A stretch of DNA of 64,000 bases from Cycas panzhihuaensis. Its lineage: Eukaryota; Cycadophyta. Positions 37,920 to 49,513 of this stretch are shown here, in pieces (positions within the stretch are counted from its first letter, which is position 1; every line of letters begins with the position of its first letter). The stretch is from contig CM041465.1 of the NCBI GenBank assembly GCA_023213395.1, positions 214,527,741-214,591,740 on the forward strand, read 5' to 3'. The notes beneath the pieces are model-generated. The model was not told the DNA's origin. It saw only the letters and a program-made list of their open reading frames with translations, and ran no database searches. Made by a program: the position numbers and the translations under genes.

Positions 37920-38300
37920 TATTATCCCTATACCATCACTATTAACACTCCTGACTTTATACTAAAGAGGACCAATGTGGACAATGGATCTTTTATTAAT
38001 GCCATGCCTATATAGATGCTTGAAAAGTTAGGCATTAAGGCTCTTGAGCTCATCCCTTAGAGATACCAAGGGTATGATGGGAGTGAAAAGGCACCTCTAA
38101 GGATAGTAATCTTGCCACTCACTTATAAAGATAAGACTGTCCATATTGATGTTGTGGTCTTAAATATCAATGTAGATTACAACCTCCTCTTAATTTAGCC
38201 TTTATTGGACTAAATGTAGGCAGCCTACTCTTTGATTTAGTGGCAACTAAAATTCATCCATGAGGGGTGAGTGAGAGTTGTGACCTAAAAGCATCCTCCC
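37920..38300 (+). pseudogene. Gypsy-2 aspartic protease
   Basis: NVDNGSFINAMPI near 37980 is the active-site loop, with D-N-G-S. It is followed by MLEKLGIKALELIP and, near 38175, VDYNLLL. The order and residues match the gypsy-1 copy at 19500-19900. Stops lie at expected Gln/Trp codons. Confidence 0.72.
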
Positions 38301-38907
38301 TCTTGATCATCCCATCAGGCTTGCCAAGCTATTTTGGTACTACAGATGGAGATGAGGAACTAGTCAACCTATCTATAGTCATCTTCTTTGAGGGAGAAGC
38401 ACCTTATAAAGGGGGAGATTCCTCTCTCCCCAACTAAATTTGGTATGCTCTTCCTCCATAGGCTTTAGGAGTTATGATTACCTTTTCATCTTTAGTGATC
38501 TAGAGTTCAATGATGAGGAGTATGAACAACCTCTATACCAGGTGGCATTCCTTACCGTCACTTGAGGGTAGGTATCCTATATGGACACCCCTACTTCTTT
38601 TGGCCTAAACCCATATACCCTAGGCCCTTCTTAATCATAAGTTGATCCAAATAAAAGTTCCCAAACATGCTTTTTCCAACCTATCCAATGAAGGAAGTCC
38701 CCTTACCTATGAGCCTAAATGTCTTGCCATCTATCCTAAATGCCTTACAATATGTATCTTGATTAGTATATTGTCGATCCACCAGTAATTATACCCCTAA
38801 AGAATCATTATCCTCTCCCTACCTTAACCACGTTTTAGGAGATAATCCCCTGGTATGTCATTAATGCCTCTCATACCTTTATATTTGGCTCTTCCTCATC
38901 CACACCC
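38301..38907 (+). pseudogene. Gypsy-2 protease-RT linker, cut by copia-3
   Basis: This is weakly coding-like sequence corresponding to the acidic, low-complexity linker of gypsy-1 (about 19.9-21.2 kb). No RT is reached before copia-3 begins at 38908. If the nest is simple, the gypsy-2 RT lies to the right of this window. Confidence 0.5.
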
Positions 38908-39564
38908 TGTTGAGAAAACTAGGTCTCAATAACTAGAAACTGCCACCAAGATCTAAACTATTTTGCAACTAGTTATAGGAATTGAAACTGAAATGTAACA
39001 TAGAAGTTCTTATATTAGAGATAATATAATAAATAAATTAGAAAGCCAAAGCATCACATATACACCAAATATAATGTGGTAAAATCCTAACAGTGTGCTT
39101 GAGAAACATCTATATAGGAAAACTATTGATCTTTATTATCCAAGAATGGAGAAATATATATAATCTATAGTAGAATACTCACAGCAACGATAATCATCTG
39201 CCCTACTCCCCACAATATATATAATATATCAAATACCATAAACATAATAAAAAAACACCCTAATTTAGGCTATATGAGAGAGTCAGATAAGGCACAAATC
39301 TTGACCATAGAATCTAGAATATTTTGAATGAATGACCCTGATTCTCTTTATAATTTAGTATGTTTGACAGAGCTAGATTTTTGGGTCGAGGGCTACTACC
39401 TCTAAACCCCATCTTTATAGGAGGGGTTTCGACACCCCTTGGCCAAGAGGGGCTCTTTCCCCCCTTAGATCCTCCTATAGAAGTTTGAAATGGGGAGGGG
39501 GGAATGTCTTTGCCAACCTGTTAAAATTTTAGCCTCCAAAACATTGTTGTCACACTATCTAACA
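38908..39564 (-). repeat. 3' LTR of copia-3
   Basis: It runs from TGTTGAGAAAACTAGG to CTATCTAACA and is especially similar to the solo LTR at 12995-13649. The expected left TSD copy is caccc (38903-38907); the right copy is not in the window. Confidence 0.9.
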
Positions 39565-40726
39565 ATCTCCACCTTGACAATAATTTACCTGATACCTTTC
39601 CTAGACCATTCATCACTTTTTCTGCAAGCCAAGAGAAGTCAAACACCATTTGAACGTCTCCAATATTATTAGTTTTATGAATATGTCAACATAATTCTAT
39701 TTTATGTTAATATTCTCAAGTGTCACACCCCTACTTCCACAACCTGTCTAATAAAACCACACTTAAGAGTAATATGCCTTATGATAAGCTAGATTCTTTG
39801 CCAAGTAAATGGTACTTTTACTATTACAGAATACCTTTACCTTTTCTTATTTCCTTCCAAGCTTAACCAATAGATCCTATAACCAAATTACTTCCTTACA
39901 AGCATGTGTTACAGTAATATATTCTACTTCTGTAGTTGATAATATAATTGTACTCTATAATTTTGACATCCAACTAACCAAACCATTTGAAGAGTAAACA
40001 CATAACCCAAAGTAACCTTCTCTTATCTAAATCTCTTACAAAATTTAAATTGACATATCCATAAACTTAATTACTTGTACCAGCAAAGGTGATGCAATAG
40101 TCACTTGTGCCTCTCAAATACTAAAGCACTTATTTCAATGTTGCCCAATGTTCCTTTCCTAGATTTCCAAGAATTTAAAGTAAAACAATGATCATACTCA
40201 CTTATTTTAAAATTTTAGCTCTCCATAAAGGCATCAAACTTATTGTACCATTGCCCGGGTGATTACTTCATGTTATACAATGATTTCCTAAGCTTATAAA
40301 TAAGTCTTTCTCTACCATCCAATACAAACCCTTCTCGCTAATATATATAGATCTCCTCATCTAAATCTCTATGCAAAAAGGCTATTTTATATATAACTAC
40401 TCCAACTCCAAATCAAGAGAAGCTACCAATGCTAATATAACCCAAATTGAAACAAGTTTAATAACTGATAAAAAGATCTCATAAAAGTCAATACCTGCTT
40501 TCTGTGCAAAGCCTTTAGATACCAATATGCCATGTATTTGTCAATCTTTCCATCAACATCTATTTTCTTCTTGAAAATCCACCTATAACCAATAATTTTT
40601 TGTCATATGGAAGTTCTACCAAGTCCATGAATTATTTTTCTTCAAAGCATCTATCTCTTCTTACATAGCCTTTTTTCACTTTTTACTATGGATATCATCT
40701 ATTGCTTCTTGATAATATGTAGGCTC
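39565..40726 (-). pseudogene. Copia-3 RNase H and partial RT
   Basis: Read right to left, an RT N-terminal part (about 40726-40400) includes the codons for the VELPYD...WVFKKKIDVDGK region. RT finger/palm sequence runs to about 40165, then the deletion junction and RNase H sequence to 39565. The YVDD block is in the deleted segment, so this copy lost its RT catalytic centre. Confidence 0.82.
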
Positions 40727-41316
40727 TATTAGATAATGTGACAATAATGTTTTAGAGAATAAAATTTTGACAGGTTGGTAATGTGGTTTCCCCCCTAAAC
40801 CTCTTCGGGAGGGTTCCAAGGGGGCGATAGCCCCTGACCAAAAAAGTTAGCACTGAAAATCATACTAAATTGTAAAAAGAATCAGGGTTGTTCACTCAAA
40901 ATACCTTAGATTCTATGGTCAAGATTTGTGCCTTGTATGACTCTCTCATATAGCCTAATTTAGGGTGTTTTTTCATTATATTAATGGTGTTCGATGTATT
41001 GAATATACTGTGAAGAGTTAGGAGGCTGGTTGTTATTGTTGTGAGCATTCTACAATAGATTATGTATATTTCTCTATTCTTTGATAATAAATATTGATAC
41101 CTTTCCTGTGTAGATATTTTCCTAACACACTGCTAAGGTTTTACCATATTATATTGAGTGTATATATAATGATTTGGCTTTCTAATTTATTTTATTATAT
41201 TATCTCTAGTTTAAGAACTTGCATGTTAAATTTTAGTTTCGATTCCTATAACTAGTTGCAAAATAGTTTAGATCTTGGTGGCGATTTCAGGTTATTAGGA
41301 ACTTGTCTTCTCAACA
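40727..41316 (+). repeat. 5' LTR of copia-4
   Basis: It starts TATTAGATAATGTGAC (TG decayed to TA) and ends CTTCTCAACA. It is the reverse complement of the copia-2 and copia-3 LTRs, including the G/C-rich block near 40785-40850. Confidence 0.92.
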
Positions 41317-41318
41317 AG

Positions 41319-41330
41319 TGGTATCAGAGC
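41319..41330 (+). other. Primer-binding site of copia-4
   Basis: TGGTATCAGAGC, two bases after the LTR, is complementary to the initiator tRNA-Met 3' end. Confidence 0.94.
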
Positions 41331-41388
41331 CACTTTTATTTTTATAGTGAGTTTGTGAAGGTTTTGGTGTCGACTTTTTCTACACCAA

Positions 41389-42180
41389 ATGGAGAATCTA
41401 GTGAATACAAAGTTTAAGGTAGAGAAATTCAATGGTAAGAACAATTTAGAGTTGTAGAAGTTGAAAGCGTATAATGTTTTAGTATAATAAGGTTTATATA
41501 AAGCTCTTATAGGCAAGTTAAAGAAACCTATAGGGATGGACAATGACAAATGGGATGATCTAGATAAAAGGGCTCTTAGCACAATAAGATTATACTTGGC
41601 AGATAAAGTTCTATTTAACATTGTAGGGGAGCAAATAGTAGCAGGATTATAGACTCGGTTGGAAGGCTTGTACATAACCAAATTAGTGATGAATTGAATC
41701 TACTTGAAGAAGCAATTATACTCATTACGAATGAAGGAAGGTACAAAAATTACTAATTATTTAAATATTTTCAATACTCTTATTTGTCAGTTGGCTAGTA
41801 TCAATGTCACAATTGACGATGAGGACAAGGTTGTTACCTTGTTATATTCATTATGAGAATCCTAGGATAATATTATCATCTCAATTAGTTTTAGCACTAC
41901 AGATGAATTAGACTATGATTCTATTGTGAGTGCTTTGCTAATGGAAGAAGTGAGGAGGAAGTCTAGTCTTGAAACCTCCACACCAAAAGCTATGACAGTA
42001 AGGGGTAGAACAATTGAGAGAGGACAAATCTCTAGGGATACATCAAGGTCAAAGTCAAAAGGCAAGAAGAGTAAGCTTAGATGTTGGCACTATAATAACA
42101 TAGGTCACCTCAATAAGGATTGCTGCAAAAGGAAGGAGTTGCAAAAAAAAAAAAGATCTTTCCAAGAAGGCTAATCAAGT
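41389..42180 (+). pseudogene. Copia-4 gag
   Basis: The ATG at 41389 begins MENLVNTKFKVEKFNGKNN, typical of Tnt1-like gag. Helical segments follow, including LYSLRMKEGTKITNYLN near 41715-41765. The open piece 41926-42174 carries the basic region and the knuckle CWHYNNIGHLNKDC (about 42082-42123), with one Cys replaced by Tyr. A poly-A run at about 42145-42160 shifts the frame at the end. The opposite-strand frame 41295-41681 is a shadow. Confidence 0.88.
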
Positions 42181-42229
42181 GGAGTTGAATCAAGGTACAA
42201 ATGATGATATCTTGGTTGCTTGTAATGTT

Positions 42230-43490
42230 TTGCATTATCATCATGATTTATTATTAGATTTAGGTTCTTCACACCACATGTGTCCACATAAGAGTTGGTT
42301 TTCATTGTACTAACCTCTTGATGGTGGTGATGCACTTATGGGAAATGAAGTTTCTTGTAAGATAATGGGTATTGATAGCATCAGAATTAAAATGTTCGAT
42401 AGTGTAGTGAGAATATTAACTAAAGTTAGACATGTAACTGATTTGAAAAAGAATCCAATTTTCTTAAGTGAACTAGATTCTAGTGGCTATAAGTACATAG
42501 GTCATAAAGGAATCTTAAAGGTATCAAAGGGTACCTTGGTTATTATGAAATCCTTATAGAAAGGAAACCTTTATATTTTAGTGGGAAGTACAAATGTCAA
42601 CCATCTAGTTATAGCATCAAAGTTTACAAAAGATCGAGCTCAGTTATAGCATCAGAGACTTGGGCACATGAGTAAGAGAGGATTTAAAGTGTTGACAAAC
42701 TATAAGTTACTTCCTAACCTACAACTTCCAGATTTGGCTTTTTACAAACATTATGTTTTTGGAAAGTAGTGTAGACTCAGGTTTAAAGTATGGAGTCACA
42801 CTAGTAAAGGTGTTCTAGATTATATACATTCAGATGTGTGGGGACCATTTCTCTGATATCTTATGGAGGATCATTATACTTTGTCACATTTATAGATGAT
42901 TACTCTAGAAAGGTATAGGTCTATATTTTGAAAAGAAAATCTAAAGTTTTCAGTGTGTTTAAGTAGTTTAAGATTCTAGTTAAGAAGAGCACTAGAAAAT
43001 CAATCAAATGTTTAAGAACTGACAATGGAGGTAAGTTCAACTCCTTGGAGTTTAAGAACTATTGCAGAGAAGCTGGGATTCAAAAGCATAAGACCATTAG
43101 CTATACTCTACAACAAAATGGCATAGTTGAGCACATGAATAAGACACTCTTATAAAGAGCAAGAATCATGCTAAGTAATGTAGAAGTGGAGCAGGGCTTA
43201 TGGGTAGAAGTTGTTCAAATAACTTACTACTTGGTAAATAAGTCACCATCACTTACAATAGACTGCAAGATTCCTGAAGAGGTATGGACTAGACATCCAT
43301 GTAACTATTTAAATTTAAAAGTCTTTGGTTGTAATGCTTATTCTTTGACTGATAAAAGTCAATATTCAAAGTTAGACCCAAAATCTAAGAGATGTATCTT
43401 TGTTAGTTATGGTGATAGAGATGGTGTGAAGGGATGCAGGTTGTAGAATCCTACTACCCACAAAATCACTATTAATATAGATGTTGTATT
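42230..43490 (+). pseudogene. Copia-4 protease and integrase
   Basis: The protease appears at about 42245 as LLLDLGSSHHM, where DSGxS is usual. The open piece 42338-42559 is the segment after it. Integrase spans about 42640-43490. It includes the zinc-finger region, the SDVWGP motif (about 42830), IDDYSRK (about 42893), TDNGGKFNSLEF (about 43020) and NGIVEHMNKTL (about 43120), where the catalytic Glu remains. The open piece 43168-43446 is the core C-terminus with VFGCNAYS. Confidence 0.88.
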
Positions 43491-43679
43491 TGATAAGTCT
43501 CCCTTTCTAAAATTAGATAGTATAGAAGTTAAAGTGAAATAAGAGTAGAAAGTTGAACATCAATTGGTCAAGATTGAGACCCAGCCATCTTTAGAAACAG
43601 AAAAGCAAGAAGATCTTTCTAAAGATGAATCTATAGCATATTTATAGGAGTATGTGGACACTCCCCCACCAATTGTTAG

Positions 43680-45330
43680 AAGATCTACATGAGTTAGTCA
43701 TCCAACTAATAGGTATAACCCTTCTATTTTTATTGCTTTAGTTTCTAATGATGGTAAGCCTGCATGCAATCAGAAAGTAGTAGATGATATCCATAGTGAG
43801 AAGTGGAAGAGGGATATGTAGGAAGAGATAGATGCTTTAAAGAAAATTAATTAATGGGACTTGGTAGAACTTCCACATGGCAGGAAGACTATTGGTTGCA
43901 GGTGGGTTTTCAAGAAGAAAATAGATGTTGATGGAAAGGTTGACAAATACAGGGCAAGATTGGTGGCTAAAGGCTTTGTACAAAAAGTAGGTATTGACTT
44001 TCATGAGATCTTTTCACCAGTTGTCAAAGTTGATTTAATTCAAGTTTTGCTAGCATTGGTAGCTTCTCTTAATTTGGAGTTAGAGTAGTTAGATGTAAAA
44101 ATAAATTTTCTATATGGAGATTTAGATGAGGAGATCTATATGGATCAGCCAGAAGGGTTTGTATATGATGGCAGGAAAAGACATATTTGCAAGCTCAAGA
44201 AATCATTATATGACTTGAAGCAATCAGCCATGCAATGATACAAGATGTTTGATGCCTTCATGGAAAGCCAAAATTTTAAAAGAAGTGAGTATGATCATTG
44301 TGTTTACTTTAAATTCTTAGATAATGGCTTATTCATTATCTTAGTATTCTATGTTGATAACATACTAGTTGCAAGTAAGAGCATGGCAGAAATCAATAAG
44401 TTAAAGGCTCAATTAGTTATGACTTTTGATATAAAGAATCTAGGAGATGCAAAATAAATCTTAGCTATGGAGTTATATAGAGACAGGAAAAATAGTAAGC
44501 TATGGTTATCATAGCAGAAATATATGGAGAAGGTACTAACCAAGTTTGGTATGGCAAATGTGAAACCAATGAGTATTTCATTGGTTTCCCATTTCAAGCT
44601 TTCTTCGAGTATGAGTCCTAGTAATGAAGAAGAAAAGGATTATATATCTCGTGTACCTTATGCTAGTGTAGTAGGAAGTTTGATGTATTCCATAGTATGT
44701 ACAAGACCTAACATTTCATATGCAGTCGATGTAGTTAGCAGGTTTATGGCAAATCTAGGAAAGGAACATTGGGTAGCAGTGAAATAGGTGCTTCGGTACT
44801 TTATAGGCATAAGTAATTATTGTATCACCTTTAAAGGTACAGGTAATCAAGTTAGTGGATATATTGATTTAGACTTTGCAAGAGATTTAAATAAGAGAAG
44901 GTCTACTTCAAGTTATATATTTACTCTTACAAATGGTCCAGTTAGTTAGATGTCAAAATTAGAGAGCACAATTGTATTATTGACAATAGAAGTTGAATAT
45001 GTTGCTACAACACATGATTATAAAGAAGCAATCTAGTTATAGGGTCTATTAGTTGAGATTGGAAGGAAAAAGAAAAGGTAAATGTATTTTATGACAGTCA
45101 AAGTGCCATTTACTTAGTAAAGAATCTAGCTTATCATAGTAGGACAAAGTATATTGCTGTTAAGTACCATTTTGTTAGACAGGTTGTGGAAGCAGGTGGA
45201 GTGGTACTTGAGAAGGTTAATACAAAACATAATTATGCTGATATGTTCAAAAAAACAGTACTATTAGAGAAGTCCAAATGGTATTTGACTTCTCTTGGCT
45301 TGCAGAAAAGGTGATGAATGGTTTAGGAAA
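43680..45330 (+). pseudogene. Copia-4 reverse transcriptase and RNase H
   Basis: Open pieces at 43861-44088, 44245-44457 and 44524-44787 form one RT: WVFKKKIDVDGKVDKYRARLVAKGF, then FYVDNILVASKS near 44348 (last catalytic Asp replaced by Asn), then the connection ending MANLGKEHW. The first motif is given here in two overlapping halves in nature: WVFKKKIDVDGK and DKYRARLVAKGF. RNase H follows with YIDLDFA near 44860. Breaks are mainly TAG/TAA at Gln codons. Confidence 0.88.
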
Positions 45331-47786
45331 GGTGGAATTGCACCTCTGGGGGGGTAACCATACTTAGTTAAGATCAAGTCAACCAATGAAGTGGTCTTAA
45401 AGTAAAGATCTATTTGATAAATAAAGGAGATCACCCACAAAGGGTGTCCATGTGTCAGAACGTAGGTTTGGGACCCGCAAATGGCACATAAACTCCTTCC
45501 AAAGTAACTCTACCTTGGTTGGGGGGTGAAAGAGATGAGGGATATCCTCAGGTTCCCAAGTAACCTCAAAAGATGATCCCTCCTACCCTTGGATAGCTGA
45601 AGGAGGGAGGAGAAGGTGAGTGAGGGGATGGATCCTCACGTAGAATAGGGGGGTATAACAGAAGTGGACCTAGGCAAGTAGCAAGGGTGATGCACACTCA
45701 TAGCAGAATGGCAAGATGACCAATCTACAAGTGTGGGACCAACCTAAAGGTTTCGCAAGGTTTCCTAGCTATGATGAGTACAACAAAGATAAAAAAAGGA
45801 AGTGGCCTTGAAGGGGGATTGTCCTTAGGGCACTATGCCTAAGATGACCTTAAGGACATGAAACGATGATGGAGAGAGTTTCAACTCTTTTGCATGTGAG
45901 TGGCTATGCAATGTGGGTGATGATGAGGTTATGAATATGGTATTGTATTCTTATACAAAAAAAGTGATTCTTTCTAGGAAGAAGGAAAGGAACAATCATA
46001 AACAGAAAATAAAACACTCGCTTGGTCACTCATGTATGTTCTCACTCTCCTTAATTTTCAAATGCAAAAACGACAAGGAACTAGCAAAGTAATCGTAAGT
46101 GATGCAAGGTGTATACAAGGAATATAAGCCTAAGAAAATGTGCAACAAATAAGTATGGCCCCTACCTAATGCACTTCTTAAATAAGTAAGCAAACTATAT
46201 ATGTGTGGGTAATATATATGAGTTTTCTTTCTTTTCTCTTCTCCTACATATGTAATGCATGTGGATGAACAAAACAAAGCAAGAGGAGTAGGACAAAAGG
46301 GGAGTGAGGTGCATACCTAGAAAACTGTGCAGTTGGAGGAGCGCTATCCCCTTTGCCGTGCTCACCTTCTTCTTACTATTCCTAAATGCGAACAACATGA
46401 TGTGGTGATATTGACGAATGAGGATAGGGGGGCTTCCTTACCTTCCTCAAATTGAAAGGAAAAAATAGAAAGGAAAAAAAGAGAAAACTATTCAAAAGAC
46501 TCAAGTGAGATACCAAGAAAGAAGACAAGGATGTACCTAGGTGGAAGCGTCTTTCTTGTTCTCCATGCACTGAGAAAGGGGAACCTACAACCAAGTAATA
46601 TTTGCCCTTCCCATGGGGCTACTAGGACACAAGGTGTATATGTATATGCAATATATAAAATAACACAATGCAAGTTATCTTAACCAAAAGAAACTTTGGC
46701 ATCTAAAACTAGCTTTCAATTTCCTTTCACTCAAAAAAGGACAAGAAGGAGAAGGGGGATGGTTAGCCTCAAAATGGCTAACCCTCTAAGACTACAACTC
46801 TCCACACTGCCCAAGAACAAATACAGTAGACAAAGATGGTATAACAAAAACTTGATATGTGAGTGACAGGTTGTAGCAAAGTTGTAAATGTTGTCAATAT
46901 TGCAAAAGTTACGAAGTGTGACTTTTGTAACCTCTAACTAACCTAACACCAAGTGATGGGTAGGGTTTGATATGGGGCTGTGATTCTTGCTCATGTAAGG
47001 CCTACAAAGCTGAGAGCAAGCACAAAAATAGGCTACATACACAGCTGCCAGCGGTGACCCCTCTTCCAAAATCCCTTTGGAAACCCAAGGGAAGCACAGA
47101 GGAGAAAGAGAAAGGGGGAGAAGGGGGTTTCCCTTAAGGAGAAGGCTCGTTGTTTATGAAACCTGCCTTCGCTCCTTTCACTCTCCCTTTGTGATCTATT
47201 TATTATTGCCTCCTTGGAGAAACTAGGGAAGATCTGGAAGGAATGATAAGTAAACAAGAAAAGGAGGGGGTTGCCTCCTACGTGCAGTAAGAAAGCTAGG
47301 AGAAATGGGTGTTGTTCAAGATACTCAAACTAATTTTCAATAATTTGAAGGAAGCAAAATAAAATAGAGGGGAAGGAATACATATTGTAGGTGGATCAAG
47401 GGAAGATCTACTTGAGAAAAGAGGAAAGAAGGCTAGCCTTACAGGGTTTATAGGTGAAACCCTATGGAGGCCACAATCTGAAGATGAGACTGGACTAAAG
47501 AGGGATATTTATGCTTGGTGACGAGTTTGTAGCATATCCTTCCTTGAGGAAGCCTTGTTACAAGCTTGCTATTACAGATCTGGAGCTACATAGGGCTGAT
47601 CACAGGCTAAAAGTTTAATGTACTAGATGTTGCAGGGCATTTCTGTAGGGAGGTATCCTAAGTGAGTGACAAAGAAAGCTGGAGAGAGTGGAAGAGGAAG
47701 AAATGAGGGCATTTTTAGGTTTTAGACCCCACCCTAGCTCAATTAAGTGATTAGGGTTCAACTTGGGCCAAGAATATGCCTATGAC

Positions 47787-47822
47787 ATGTGACAATTTCA
47801 CAATAAATGTGAAATTAGCCAT
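47787..47822 (-). promoter_or_regulatory. Hairpin in LTR D
   Basis: Arms read TGACAATTTCAC and GTGAAATTAGCCA around the loop AATAAAT. It is the decayed counterpart of the near-perfect hairpin in LTRs E and F. Confidence 0.65.
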
Positions 47823-47873
47823 GGTAGATTTAAAAAAATAAATTGCAATAGTTGCCCTCTGAAAACCTTCAAA

Positions 47874-47897
47874 GTACCACGAAGTTTACCATGGTAC
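47874..47897 (-). promoter_or_regulatory. 20-bp-period GTACC block in LTR D
   Basis: GTACC at 47874 and GTACT at 47894 are exactly 20 bp apart. A third unit near 47914 is too degraded to call. Confidence 0.55.
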
Positions 47898-48449
47898 TGC
47901 GATCTTTATCATGATGTGGTAACAACACAGGTAAAAATAAAATAAAGAATAGGTTGGAAACCTAAAAAAGGGAGGTACTTTAGGCCTAAGGGGGCATGAC
48001 ACTCTATCCAAGTGGTAGGGGACAATCATGGGACCAAGGAGACCTATGCTAGGTGAATTACTAAAGGCAAGAAGCTCTCAAAAACTTGGTAAATAAATGA
48101 GGAAACATCCACTATGCCTAGGCGAGGTACTAGAGGTTGAGGTGTGTCAATGGAATGGTGATTAGGCCATGAGGGCCAATTAGTACTTGGGACAATGTGG
48201 AGACATAAAGGAGGGTTATGGAGTGCCATGGGATCCATATCCCTAGATCGTCATATGTTGAAACGATATCATGCAGCATGATCAAGCAACAGATGCATAA
48301 TGGTCATGCAAATAAACTAGTCAATCATGCAATAAAACAAAGAGACACTTTAAATTATCATTCTAGAATTAACCAAGGCAAAGGATAGAATTGTATCTAT
48401 ACCTACCTGAGTCGACTCGTCCATACCTATTCTCGATAGCTGGGAAACA

Positions 48450-48460
48450 CTGGCCCCTTG
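48450..48460 (-). other. Polypurine tract of gypsy-3
   Basis: On the minus strand it reads CAAGGGGCCAG directly before the LTR start TGTTTCCC. Gypsy-4 has AAGGGGTAG in the same place. Confidence 0.78.
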
Positions 48461-48929
48461 GCAGTAAATCCTCGTTGCTTGAAAGCATAATGTGATGGTG
48501 AATGTTGGCAACAAAATGTGAGCAATATATATATAGATAAACATAATAATGGTATGAGATAAGGGTGATGGCGAGTGCCATGGCAGAATGTGTGGGTGTG
48601 GAGATGAGGGAGAGATGACGTAGGGGTTGCCTACGTGTCGCCTTAAGGTTGACAGGTAGTGAAAGAGATGAGGGGGGATGCCCCCCATCGCATGGATGCA
48701 AATCAACTAATGGCAATAATCATAGTGATCATCAAACAAATACTATGAAATATATATACAAGGTAGGGTTAGAGTAGTCAAAGTTGTGTGCTGGGAACGA
48801 CACAAATGGTGTGGTGAATAAATAAACCTAGTGGTCACCATAGTTTAACCTCAGTAGTGGTTGGCTTTCAGAGGTGCGAGCAAATCATAATATGGAAGAA
48901 GGGATGACCTCCAAACTTAGGTGCCTGGG

Positions 48930-49513
48930 CGAGTGGATATGTTTCTCAAGGGGGGATCATCGAGGAGAGGGAGGCGATGCTCGAGGATGAGATGAACAAG
49001 GCTATTTGCCTTAGCGTTGCAATCCTGAGGGATGTATCAAATGTCAACAGACAAGAAATAAGACAAAAAGGACCTAGTGGTCAAAGTGAGAGCTCTCAGG
49101 CATGGGCAACGCACCTGGTAGACCTGGGTGAGATGGGACACAATGACCTGGGAGTCGTAGAAGAGGATGATGGGTCCATGGTGGAAGTAGAGCACACTAG
49201 TAAGAGCCTCAATAACAACTATGTATTTAACTTCATTATTAGTGGCTTCAGAGAGGAAGACTCTAGAACGTATGTAGTCATATTTGGAGGGGTTATAGAG
49301 GATCCACACAGTGGTGAAAGGACTAAGGTTACCACAACTCCCACCGTCAATGAAGATGAGCAAAGCCATGGTGGAAGGGATAGAGATCTCGATAGGGTAA
49401 AAAAGGAAAAAGAGTGACAGTGGGGTCGATGAGCAAAAAAATGACTTAACAGTGTGAAATAATCGTGATGGACTCAAGTGTCTATGGATAGAGGTCATAA
49501 GGGGCAGGAGCAC
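48930..49513 (-). pseudogene. Extra RNase H domain (sense strand of gypsy-3)
   Basis: This reads as a type I RNase H: FIDGGSCGN (first catalytic Asp, about 49365), ATNNEVKY (catalytic Glu, about 49240) and FYDSQVIV (second Asp, about 49165). After one TGA follows YIPQDCNAKANSLVH (about 49030-48985). There the last catalytic Asp of the usual AD.LA motif is Asn, explained by one G-to-A change. This is not the RT-linked RNase H: Tat-lineage elements are known to carry an additional archaeal/plant-type RNase H. Here it lies between the polypurine tract and the antisense PMD gene instead of within pol. It is preceded by a hydrophobic, poorly open stretch to about 49960. The plus-strand frame 48977-49417 is its shadow. 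Confidence 0.82.

Larger units (their letters stand above)
38908..40726 (-). mobile_element. Copia-3: partial minus-strand Tork-type element with internal deletion
   Basis: A 657-bp 3' LTR (38908-39564) is followed by polypurine complement, RNase H and RT segments in the same orientation as copia-2. At 40163 the sequence jumps from RNase H-proximal sequence to RT, skipping about 440 bp present in copia-2 (31733-32178). It is cut at 40726 by copia-4. The rest of copia-3 is expected beyond 64000. Confidence 0.88.
40727..45338 (+). mobile_element. Copia-4: plus-strand Tork-type element lacking its 3' LTR here
   Basis: It has a 590-bp 5' LTR, PBS, gag, protease, integrase, RT and RNase H. It stops at GGTGGAAT (45331-45338), which in this family is the polypurine tract directly before the 3' LTR. 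Gypsy-3 LTR sequence starts right there. Copia-4 lies inside copia-3 in opposite orientation. Confidence 0.93.
45339..48449 (-). repeat. LTR D: 3' LTR of gypsy-3 (reverse orientation)
   Basis: The right end reads CTGAGTCGACTCGTCC...GGGAAACA, the complement of the LTR E start (TGTTTCCTGG...CGACTCAG). GGGGGGCTTCCTTACCTTCC near 46430 complements 54060-54080. The GTACC block is at 47874-47897 and the hairpin at about 47787-47822. The left end near 45339 is inferred from a weaker match (GGGTAACC...) to the LTR E tail. At about 3.1 kb it is longer than E and F, so it may contain extra insertions. Open frames within it (46026-47257, 48044-48238) are not genes. Confidence 0.82.

Noticed and set aside
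46026-47257. Minus-strand open frames resembling small membrane proteins
   Set aside because: They lie inside LTR D in reverse orientation and have only low-complexity Ser/Phe/Leu content.
48977-49417. Plus-strand open frame of 146 codons
   Set aside because: It lies antisense to the RNase H domain, which has recognisable catalytic motifs on the minus strand.
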